Source of the DNA: JAUVXJ01 sp034430275 | Lineage (GTDB): Bacteria; Chloroflexota; Anaerolineae; UBA7937; B3-Chlor | Reading direction: 5' to 3' | DNA length: 5,834 nt | Assembly: GCA_034430275.1 (NCBI GenBank) | Contig: DAOUEW010000219.1 | Location: 1-5,834 of the forward strand | Part shown: in pieces, positions 1 through 5,834 of the stretch | Position numbering within the stretch: position 1 is the stretch's first letter | How the letters are laid out: each line of letters starts with the position of its first letter | The notes under the pieces: generated by a model | The model's database searches: none | Told to the model about the DNA's origin: nothing | What the model saw: only the letters and a program-made list of their open reading frames with translations | Position numbers and translations under genes: made by a program

Positions 1-364
1 CCGAGGGGGTGGTGTCCAGGACCGTCCCCAGATACTGGATGCGACGTTTGCCCTCCGTGTCCCCGGCCTGCTCTCGCTCCTCGATGAGCTTGGCCAACAA
101 ATCGCTGATCTCCTCGCTCCCAAAACCCTCCATACGCTGGCGCGCCAGATCGCCGTCGGAGTTAACATCGTAGGAGTCAGCGACCAGGGCGACATAGGCC
201 GCTTTCTGCTCTGGGCGCAGGTCCCAAGGATCAGCATTGGTCCAGGTGACAGGGAAGAGCATCCAACCGAGGACCATCCAGCCCAAGAAAACCCCCACGA
301 CCAGACCCGCGATGCCGGCCAAGATAGCTCGCTGCCCGATTCTTGCTATCATCTCTTGCAGCAT
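1..364 (-). CDS. Small N-terminally anchored membrane protein of unknown function (3' end cut off)
   Basis: Reading leftward from an ATG at 364, 121 codons are open and the frame leaves the window without a stop, so the C-terminus is missing. The start is supported by a strong Shine-Dalgarno run (GGGGAGGG, 380-373) 8 nt upstream; a second in-frame ATG at 352 is less well placed. Residues 1-12 carry two arginines, then about residues 13-37 form one hydrophobic segment rich in Gly, Val, Leu and Trp, with a G20-x3-G24-x3-G28 glycine spacing. The rest is soluble and charged, beginning PVTWTNADPWDLRPEQKAAY. The positive-inside rule suggests a cytoplasmic N-terminus and an extracytoplasmic C-terminal part. 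I know similar short anchored proteins in Anaerolineae genomes, usually annotated as hypothetical, but no function can be assigned. It has its own promoter candidate and need not belong to the repair operon. Confidence 0.8.
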   Translation of the reverse strand, partial: MLQEMIARIGQRAILAGIAGLVVGVFLGWMVLGWMLFPVTWTNADPWDLRPEQKAAYVALVADSYDVNSDGDLARQRMEGFGSEEISDLLAKLIEEREQAGDTEGKRRIQYLGTVLDTTPS

Positions 365-372
365 GCGCTATA

Positions 373-380
373 CCCTCCCC
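373..380 (-). promoter_or_regulatory. Ribosome binding site of the membrane protein gene
   Basis: On the minus strand the sequence reads GGGGAGGG followed by an 8-nt spacer (TATAGCGC) and then ATG at 364. This close match to the anti-Shine-Dalgarno complement favours the ATG at 364 over the in-frame ATG at 352. Confidence 0.7.
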
Positions 381-412
381 CTCTTGCCGAGTCTTCGAGC
401 GTATACACAGGC

Positions 413-441
413 ATTCTACCACATGGTGCTGCTGCACACAA
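413..441 (-). promoter_or_regulatory. Candidate sigma-70-type promoter for the membrane protein gene
   Basis: On the minus strand a -35-like TTGTGT (441-436) is followed after exactly 17 nt by TAGAAT (418-413), which matches the TATAAT consensus at five of six positions. Transcription would start near 406, giving a leader of roughly 40 nt before the ATG at 364, with the ribosome binding site inside it. The -35 box matches TTGACA at only three positions. The AT-rich -10 stands out in GC-rich surroundings. This was judged by eye and no transcript data are available. Confidence 0.5.
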
Positions 442-636
442 GCCATTTCGAAGCATAGGCAAGACACCGTGGCCGACGCTCCCCGCCCCTGCAGCACTTC
501 GATCACAGCGATGACGGTTTGTCCCCCGCACAACAGCCCTGATTGTGTCCAGCTCCCTCGGCCCCTGCCGTCCTGTCGCCCGCCCTGTGACCTTGCCCCA
601 GGTCTGGCCTCCTATCCATCTAGCAACGAGGTTATG
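442..636. other. Spacer downstream of recJ, no gene or clear terminator seen
   Basis: Between the recJ stop and the promoter candidate there is no convincing gene on either strand. Short inverted repeats occur (arms GACCT/AGGTC at 589-604; CACAA/TTGTG at 529-547), but none is followed by a U-tract in the direction of transcription. The recJ transcript may therefore end by a factor-dependent mechanism or read through into the membrane protein gene. Confidence 0.45.
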
Positions 637-2943
637 TCAATGTGCAAGTAGCATATCTACGGCAGCGCTCGAGAAGTGCCGCCGGTAGGCTGCCGTCTCT
701 TGCAGCAGGCAACGCAGCCTGGCAGCGGCAGCCTTCACGTCGCCGCCAGGGACACCGGAGCCTGGAGCCAGGACGATCTCCTCGCCCTCGTCCTCCACAA
801 TGGAGACGTCGCCGCGCTCCACGAGCCAGTCCAGACCCAGAGACACCGCGGCCTCTCGCTGGGCGGTGGCGGCGGCAAGCCTGGCTAGGTTCACCCTGCC
901 CTTGTCGCTGGCGAGCGCTCTCTTCACCAGACCGGCCAGCCGTTGGAGGAACCGCTGCGGATCATCCATACCGGGATCTAGACCCACGAGGTACACCTTC
1001 CTCGGCGCCACTGCTTTCAACACCCCCTGCAACTCCCTCCACCCCGGAGGCACGGTCCAGATCACCAGCGCCTCCGACGGCCCCAGTTCGAGCCGATCGG
1101 CGCCCTCTATCTCCCCCCTGGCAGCCGCCTCGGCCCACACCACCACATCCTCACGGGCTCGAAGTTGCTCCAGCCACTCTCTGGGGTCGGCTTCTCCCCT
1201 ACAGTCGACGGTCTGCGGCTCAGCACGCACCGTCACTGGCTCGACCGCTGCCCTCTCCAGCGGACGCGCGTCCACCCACTCCATCTGCAGCTCACGCTGG
1301 CCCCGATAGCCACTGGCCCGCACCGTGTACGCGAGGTCGAAGCGGCCCTCGGGCAGCGACCAACTGGTGCCCTGCCACCAGATCAGCCTGGCCTGAAGGC
1401 CATGCGCATCCTCCACGATCATCTGGAGATGCTCGCCCTTACGACCAACCGTGCTCTTGCCGGCCAGCGTCAGGTCCTTCGTCGCCAGCGTGGGGGCCGA
1501 ATTGCCAGGCCCAAAGGGTGCCAGCCGCTCCAACTGCTCCACGAGATCGAGGGACACCTCCGACAGCGACACGTAGCCCGCCACAGGAAGCCCGGTGCCG
1601 TCCTCGATGCCCTCAAGCATCTCCGCCACGGTACGGGACAACCCTCGGGCGAAGTCTGATACCAGGTCTGGGTCCATGGATAGCCCCGCGGCCATGGGGT
1701 GTCCACCGAAGCCAGCCAGCACATCGGCGTGAGCCGATATCGCCGCCGTGATGTTGCAGCCCGCTATGGACCGGGCCGAGCCCCTGGCTAGCTCCCCGGG
1801 CGGAGTGGCCAGCAGCACGGTGGGCAGGCCGTACCTCTCCACCAGCCGGCTGGCCACGATGCCGATGACGCCGGCCGGCCACGAGGGGTGGCTCAGCACC
1901 AGGGCACCCCGCTCCAGCAGCGAGGGATCCCGTTCCACCTGCTCCACCGCCGCCTCGAAGACCTGGTCGCTGAGCAGCCTTCTTCTGGCGTTGAGGCCCT
2001 CCAGCTCGGTGGCCAGCACTCGGGCCCTGCTCAGGTCCTCCGTGGTCAATAGCTCCACCGCAACGCTGGCGTCGGCCAGCCGCCCCACGGCGTTGAGCCG
2101 GGGCGCCAGGTAGAAGCCGATGTGTTCCTCGGTGAGCCACTCCGGGTTGACGTCCGCCAACTCCATCAGGGCCCGCAGCCCCAGCCGATCTGTCTGCCGC
2201 AGCGCTTCCAGACCACGCTGGAGCAGGTACCTCACGTCCTTCCTCTGCACCGCCACGTCGGCCACGATCCCCAGGGCCACCAGGTCCAGATGCTGCTCCA
2301 CGTCGTGGGGCCTGCCGGCCCGTTCGTAGAGGGTCTGCGCCACCTTGTAGGCGCATCCCACCCCTGGGAGCTCTCTCGACGGGTGGCCGTCGGGCACCAT
2401 CTTGGGGTTCACCACGGCACAGGCATCAGGTAGGAGGTCCGGCAGATCGTGGTGGTCGGTGATCACGACGTCCACTCCCGCCTTCCTGGCGTAGGACACG
2501 GCGTCGTGAGCGGTGATGCCCGTGTCGCAGGTGAGCACGAGCTGCACGCCGTCGGCGATCAGTTGCTCCAGAACCGGCAGATTGACGCCGTGGGATTCGC
2601 TGGCCCTCACCGGGATGTGATAGCGGACCGAGGCTCCCAGATCTTGCAGCGTGGAGAACAGGACTGTCGTCGCCGTCTGGCCATCGACGTCGAAGTCACC
2701 CCACACGCAGATCTCTTCCCCTCGCTCGATGGCCCGCTCCAACCGCTCCACCGCTGTGACCAGATGGGGCAGGTCGCTCCCTGGGGAGGGCTGGTACCAC
2801 TCGGGGTCAAGAAAGGACCGGGCGGCCACGATGTCCCCCAGACCCCGTCGCACCAGAGTCTCCGCCACCAGCGGATGGCCGCCCACGGCGCTCTTGAGCT
2901 CCTGGGGGACCAGGATCTCCCGCGGCTCGATCCACTTCCTCAC
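637..2943 (-). CDS. recJ: Single-stranded-DNA-specific exonuclease RecJ
   Basis: RecJ degrades single-stranded DNA 5' to 3' in the cytoplasm and acts in recombinational repair, mismatch repair and gap processing. The 768-residue product has the DHH phosphoesterase motifs that bind the metal ions: DFDVDG (83-88), TCDTG with D140, DHH (163-165) and ADV with D229. PRLNAVGR follows at 281-288. The DHHA1 half shows SWPAGVIGIVASR (354-366), ARSIAG (390-395) and GGHPMAAG (413-420). An OB-fold segment begins near PFGPGN (476-481). Residues from about 565 to 768 form a C-terminal extension, making the protein longer than E. coli RecJ (577 aa) and closer to Bacillus RecJ (about 786 aa). The start is a GTG with a modest AGGGG five nt upstream, partly overlapping the stop of the preceding nuclease gene, so coupled translation is likely. 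The frame is intact and all expected catalytic residues are present. Confidence 0.97.
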   Translation of the reverse strand: MRKWIEPREILVPQELKSAVGGHPLVAETLVRRGLGDIVAARSFLDPEWYQPSPGSDLPHLVTAVERLERAIERGEEICVWGDFDVDGQTATTVLFSTLQDLGASVRYHIPVRASESHGVNLPVLEQLIADGVQLVLTCDTGITAHDAVSYARKAGVDVVITDHHDLPDLLPDACAVVNPKMVPDGHPSRELPGVGCAYKVAQTLYERAGRPHDVEQHLDLVALGIVADVAVQRKDVRYLLQRGLEALRQTDRLGLRALMELADVNPEWLTEEHIGFYLAPRLNAVGRLADASVAVELLTTEDLSRARVLATELEGLNARRRLLSDQVFEAAVEQVERDPSLLERGALVLSHPSWPAGVIGIVASRLVERYGLPTVLLATPPGELARGSARSIAGCNITAAISAHADVLAGFGGHPMAAGLSMDPDLVSDFARGLSRTVAEMLEGIEDGTGLPVAGYVSLSEVSLDLVEQLERLAPFGPGNSAPTLATKDLTLAGKSTVGRKGEHLQMIVEDAHGLQARLIWWQGTSWSLPEGRFDLAYTVRASGYRGQRELQMEWVDARPLERAAVEPVTVRAEPQTVDCRGEADPREWLEQLRAREDVVVWAEAAARGEIEGADRLELGPSEALVIWTVPPGWRELQGVLKAVAPRKVYLVGLDPGMDDPQRFLQRLAGLVKRALASDKGRVNLARLAAATAQREAAVSLGLDWLVERGDVSIVEDEGEEIVLAPGSGVPGGDVKAAAARLRCLLQETAAYRRHFSSAAVDMLLAH

Positions 2944-2948
2944 GTCGG

Positions 2949-2953
2949 CCCCT
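2949..2953 (-). promoter_or_regulatory. Weak ribosome binding site of recJ overlapping the nuclease stop codon
   Basis: The minus strand reads TAGGGGCCGACGTG: the TAG ends the nuclease gene, AGGGG (2953-2949) serves as a short Shine-Dalgarno, and GTG starts recJ after a 5-nt spacer. With this weak site and a non-ATG start, recJ translation probably relies on ribosomes finishing the upstream gene. Confidence 0.45.
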
Positions 2954-3782
2954 AGTACTCGATCTCGGCGATCTGGTCGAAGTCCAGTGAGATCTCGAAA
3001 CCCTCCTCGACGTCCCAGTCCTCCATGGCCTCACCCACGTCTCCGGCCTTGATCTTACGCTGACAGAGGGACCGGTAGGGACAGAAGCCGCAGTGTTTCC
3101 GGTCAGCGGTGAGCTGGAACTCCTCCTCAGGGAGATTCTCGATCTCCTCGATCAGGGAGCTGAGATAGGCCCCGTCGTCCGCGTACTCCTCCGGTTCATA
3201 CTCGAAGACGACAGGCTCGTCAGGGAAGTTGGCGAACCAGTAGACCATCTCTGCTTGCTGGGGCAACAATGGTTTGTTCCCGTTGAGATGCTCGCCGCCG
3301 CGTACCAGCAGGTAGGGGTAGACCCTGGTCTGTAGCCGTTCAGCCAGCCACTGGCGTGGACGGCGCTGGCGATAGGTCTTCCAATCCAGGATCACGGCAC
3401 GCTTGTTTGGCTCCATCGCCAGGAGGTCGTACTTGGCCACCAGACGATGGCGGATGATGGGGGCTGAGAGGACGAACTCCGGATAGTGAGACTGGGGCAG
3501 ATCGCCAGGCCCCTGCTCCAGGTAGTTGAGCCACCAGCGCCTCAGGCTAGCGTCGGTGATGACCTCGGACAGCCGCTCCGCCGAGATGCCTGATTGAAAC
3601 TGATACACCAGATGATGGAAATCCACCCCTTGCTGGAGGTGGCGCTCGTGCTCCAGAGCAGGCTCGGCCACGATAGCTGGCCAGGACAGCCGCCGCACGT
3701 GTCGCAGATAGAAGCGTCGCGGGCAGTCTATGTAGTCCTGAAGATTGGCCTGGCTGAACTGGAAGTCATGCGGCAGGGCCAT
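2952..3782 (-). CDS. RecB/AddB/Cas4-type PD-(D/E)XK nuclease with Fe-S cluster cysteines
   Basis: This 276-residue protein looks like a complete, stand-alone nuclease of the PDDEXK_1 (RecB-like) superfamily. The catalytic set is visible in order: G52-x3-H56 (GVDFHH), D119 in AKYDLL, D133-x-K135 in ILDWKT, and Q151-x3-Y155 in LQTRVYPY. Cys20 in DCPRRFY and the C-terminal C231-x2-C234-x5-C240 (CGFCPYRSLC) give the C-xn-C-x2-C-x5-C arrangement that holds a 4Fe-4S cluster in AddB and Cas4. The last 23 residues are strongly acidic and end in DFDQIAEIEY. The ATG has a strong GGGAGGG site 8 nt upstream and overlaps the helicase end by 17 nt, so the two are probably made together. It most likely supplies the nuclease activity for the neighbouring helicase. 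Cas4 is an alternative family label, but no cas gene or CRISPR array is in view. Confidence 0.9.
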   Translation of the reverse strand: MALPHDFQFSQANLQDYIDCPRRFYLRHVRRLSWPAIVAEPALEHERHLQQGVDFHHLVYQFQSGISAERLSEVITDASLRRWWLNYLEQGPGDLPQSHYPEFVLSAPIIRHRLVAKYDLLAMEPNKRAVILDWKTYRQRRPRQWLAERLQTRVYPYLLVRGGEHLNGNKPLLPQQAEMVYWFANFPDEPVVFEYEPEEYADDGAYLSSLIEEIENLPEEEFQLTADRKHCGFCPYRSLCQRKIKAGDVGEAMEDWDVEEGFEISLDFDQIAEIEY

Positions 3783-5834
3783 TGCCCTCTCCCTCCCAGA
3801 AGGTGCGTAGCTCGATGAAAGGCACGGATTGCTGCTGATCGCCCCGTCTTCCCGTATTCCAGGTCAGCACCAGCTCTTTCCTGGCCCGGGTGATGCCTAC
3901 GTAGAGCAAGCGCAGCCTTTCGGCCGCATAGTCGAATCGCGCATCGACCGAGGCCTCGCCTTCGAGGTACGGGCTCTTCCCGCCCAGGAGGGCCTCCAGT
4001 TGAGCCAGCGCCTCGGCCTCCAGGCTCAGGCTGTCGCGGACGAACCACCTCTCCGAGATATGGCTGTCGTGGGGCAACGCGGACGGGAAGTTGTAGTTGT
4101 TCACAGACATCAGGTGCACGCGATCCCACTCCAGCCCCTTGGCCTTGTGCACCGTGGCCACCACCACCTTGCCCTTGTACCGCTCGGGATCGAACCCCAC
4201 GTCGTCCCCGCTGAGGCCCAGGAACCGCCTCTCGTTGCGGGCGACCACCGCCAGTTCCTGCGTCAGCTCCGGCAAGCGCCAATCCGGATGGCTCTCACTC
4301 GCGCTCCTGAGCAGCAGAGCCAGCTTGTGGGCCAGCGCCAGTTCGCCGGGCTCGTGGAACAGGTCCTGGGAGAGAGTCAGTATCAACTGGTCGATGGGGA
4401 GCAGGCTCGCCCCCTGCCATCGACGGACCACTCGCCGGAACTCTTCCAGCATTTCACGCCGCTGCTCCGATCCCTCTGACAAGCTCAACCCCCTCAGCCA
4501 GTCTCCGTCGGCGCGGGGCCACAAGAAGTCCTCCACCTGGCGACACTTGCCCAGAGAGCCTGCCACCCGCTCCACCTGGGCCCTGGCCTGCTCGTCCTCT
4601 CTGTCGTGGCGCCGCCAGACTCGGTACGCGGTAGCCAGCTTCTTGGGCGAGGCGGGGTCGGCCAGGTAGTTCACCACGTTGCCCAGCGCTCCGGCCGTCT
4701 CCCGCGTGGACCTGGTGCTGCGCAGCAGCTCCACGTACTCCACGCCCCGTCTCTTCAACTCCTCTGCCAGCTCGAAGCCGCGCTCATTGCGAGGCACCAG
4801 TACCGCCACCGTCTGATCCTGTTGCTGCGGCAGCCAGCGCGCCAGGCTATCCACCACCCAACGCAGCTCCTCCGCCGGAGTGAGCCTGTCGTCCACGATC
4901 TCCACACGTCCAGAGGCATCGGGTGGATTGGGCTGCGGATCGCCGGGCGGTGTGGGCTCGATGTGGGGTAACGACAGGGCATCTCGCAGCTCCGCCACGG
5001 GATGACGTGCCTGGGTCCAGTCGATGAGATGGTTGGCCAGCTTGATGATGTTTGGCGTCGAGCGGCCGGAGTTGGGCATCTCCCTGGGCACGACGCCTTC
5101 TTCCGTCAGGAACTGACGCAGGAAGCGCGGGCTGGCCGTGGTGAAGGTCTCGTAGATGGCCTGGTTCGGATCGCCTACGCGCACCCAGTTGCCTTTGTTG
5201 CCCACCAGCAGCCGCAGGATCCTCTCTTGCAGCACACTGCTGTCCTGGGCTTCGTCCTCCAGCACGAAGGGCCAGCGCCGCTGGAGCCGCTCCAGGTACT
5301 CGCCGTCCAGCTCCAGCGCCCTCAGCGCCAGCCGGATCAGGTCGTCGAAGTCCACCGCGCCCCGATAGGCCAGAGCCCGCTGGTAGTCCGCGTAGATGGC
5401 CAGGCCCATCTCCACCAGAGCCAGCCTATCTCCGTGGTCCTCCAACCGCTCTCGAATCTCTGCCGGGGTGAGCTCCAGGTCCTTGGCCTGTCTGATGAAG
5501 GTCAGGGCGACGTCGCTGACCAACCGCGGCCACTGCGTACGGCGCACCCAATCGAGCTGTCTCTCCTCCACGATTGGCGAGAGGAACTCCAGCGCCCGCG
5601 ACAGATTGCTCCGTAGCCAGGCCTGCGCCGCGTCCTGGCGGATTCCATCCGCCGCGCGCTCGTCCACGATCTGGAACCCCTCGGACAGACCCACCAGCTC
5701 AGGCCGCTCCCGCACGATGTCGTGGGCCAGGCCGTGCAGCGTGCGCACCCTGTAGCCGATGTTGGGCAGCAGGCCCCGCTGGCGCACGAAGGCGGCTACC
5801 CTGCTGGCGAAGTTGTCCACCGCGGAGTTGACCA
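3766..5834 (-). CDS. UvrD/AddA-like superfamily 1 DNA helicase (5' end cut off)
   Basis: The frame is open to the right edge. 688 residues are visible, with bases 5833-5834 an incomplete codon, and the Walker A loop lies outside. Numbering from the GTG at 5820: the first visible residues (VNSAVDNFASRV) correspond to motif Ia; RVRTLHGLAHDI (24-35) to motif Ib/Ic; FVLEDEAQDSS (185-195) to Walker B/motif II; VRVGDPNQAIYE (213-224) to motif III; NSGRSTPNI (250-258) to motif IV; VVVATVHKAKGLEWD (552-566) to motif V; and LRLLYVGITRARKEL (636-650) to motif VI. These enzymes move 3' to 5' on single-stranded DNA using ATP. The protein ends about 35 residues after motif VI, so it has neither the AddA/RecB C-terminal nuclease nor the UvrD/PcrA Tudor-like tail. 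A proline-rich stretch (about 289-301) probably links subdomains. The GTG at 5820 is not the true start, because it sits inside motif Ia. Confidence 0.93.
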   Translation of the reverse strand, partial: VNSAVDNFASRVAAFVRQRGLLPNIGYRVRTLHGLAHDIVRERPELVGLSEGFQIVDERAADGIRQDAAQAWLRSNLSRALEFLSPIVEERQLDWVRRTQWPRLVSDVALTFIRQAKDLELTPAEIRERLEDHGDRLALVEMGLAIYADYQRALAYRGAVDFDDLIRLALRALELDGEYLERLQRRWPFVLEDEAQDSSVLQERILRLLVGNKGNWVRVGDPNQAIYETFTTASPRFLRQFLTEEGVVPREMPNSGRSTPNIIKLANHLIDWTQARHPVAELRDALSLPHIEPTPPGDPQPNPPDASGRVEIVDDRLTPAEELRWVVDSLARWLPQQQDQTVAVLVPRNERGFELAEELKRRGVEYVELLRSTRSTRETAGALGNVVNYLADPASPKKLATAYRVWRRHDREDEQARAQVERVAGSLGKCRQVEDFLWPRADGDWLRGLSLSEGSEQRREMLEEFRRVVRRWQGASLLPIDQLILTLSQDLFHEPGELALAHKLALLLRSASESHPDWRLPELTQELAVVARNERRFLGLSGDDVGFDPERYKGKVVVATVHKAKGLEWDRVHLMSVNNYNFPSALPHDSHISERWFVRDSLSLEAEALAQLEALLGGKSPYLEGEASVDARFDYAAERLRLLYVGITRARKELVLTWNTGRRGDQQQSVPFIELRTFWEGEGNGPAA
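3791..3797 (-). promoter_or_regulatory. Ribosome binding site of the nuclease gene inside the helicase 3' end
   Basis: On the minus strand GGGAGGG (3797-3791) lies 8 nt before the ATG at 3782. It is encoded within the last codons of the helicase gene (the EGEG region), whose stop is at 3766-3768. This fixes the nuclease start and supports translation of the two partners from one transcript. Confidence 0.65.

Noticed and set aside
418..427. Small palindrome ACCACATGGT overlapping the -10 box as an operator
   Set aside because: Four-base arms are expected often by chance, there is no second copy, and no regulator gene is nearby.
231..533. 100-codon minus-strand open frame spanning the recJ-membrane protein spacer
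   Set aside because: It overlaps the better supported membrane protein gene in another frame, covers the promoter candidate and has no recognisable domain.
589..604. Hairpin GACCT-6 nt-AGGTC downstream of recJ as an intrinsic terminator
   Set aside because: The stem is only 5 bp and no U-tract follows it on the minus strand, so termination here is not supported.
642..1751. 369-codon plus-strand open frame antisense to recJ
   Set aside because: It is rich in Arg, Pro, Ser and Ala with no recognisable motif, as expected for a shadow frame of a GC-rich gene. The opposite frame encodes an intact RecJ with all motifs.
1613..2356. 247-codon minus-strand open frame inside recJ
   Set aside because: It is Gly/Arg/Ala-rich low-complexity sequence in a different frame of recJ, with no motif, and is explained by GC-biased codon positions.
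5002..5616. 204-codon plus-strand open frame antisense to the helicase
   Set aside because: It lies opposite helicase motifs II to IV, shows no family signature and is best read as a shadow frame.
637..5834. Helicase-nuclease-RecJ cluster as a new anti-phage defence system
   Set aside because: All three proteins fit housekeeping repair families with intact motifs. There are no mobile-element marks, no toxin or sensor gene and no sign of transferred base composition, so a defence role would be speculation.

Overview
The window holds four genes, all on the minus strand, so transcription runs from right (5834) to left (1). Base composition is clearly GC-rich by eye. The residue-level style of the proteins (the DFDVDGQTA version of RecJ motif I, the EDEAQDSS helicase Walker B, and a small PVTWTNADPWDLRPE-type membrane protein) resembles what I remember from Chloroflexota, class Anaerolineae. 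That placement comes from memory, not from a search. I see no tRNA, rRNA, CRISPR array, insertion sequence or integration site.

Region by region in transcription order: (1) 5834-3766, a UvrD/AddA-like superfamily 1 helicase whose first part, including the Walker A loop, lies beyond the right edge. (2) 3782-2952, a stand-alone RecB/AddB/Cas4-type PD-(D/E)XK nuclease with a complete catalytic set and four cysteines placed as in Fe-S-stapled nucleases; its start overlaps the helicase end by 17 nt. (3) 2943-637, RecJ, the single-strand-specific 5'-3' exonuclease, starting with GTG 8 nt after the nuclease stop. (4) A 272-nt spacer holding a good promoter candidate, followed by a short single-pass membrane protein of unknown function that runs off the left edge (364-1).

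The first three genes form a tight, probably translationally coupled operon: a helicase that appears to lack its own nuclease domain, a separate Fe-S nuclease, and RecJ. Together they look like a DNA end-processing module, with the helicase-nuclease pair comparable to AddAB/RecBCD or AdnAB and RecJ as the 5'-3' single-strand resection enzyme. The combination could serve recombinational repair. The sequence does not show a defence role or a novel enzyme activity. The most interesting points are the split helicase/nuclease architecture next to recJ, the divergent helicase subfamily, the acidic tail of the nuclease and the roughly 200-residue C-terminal extension of RecJ.
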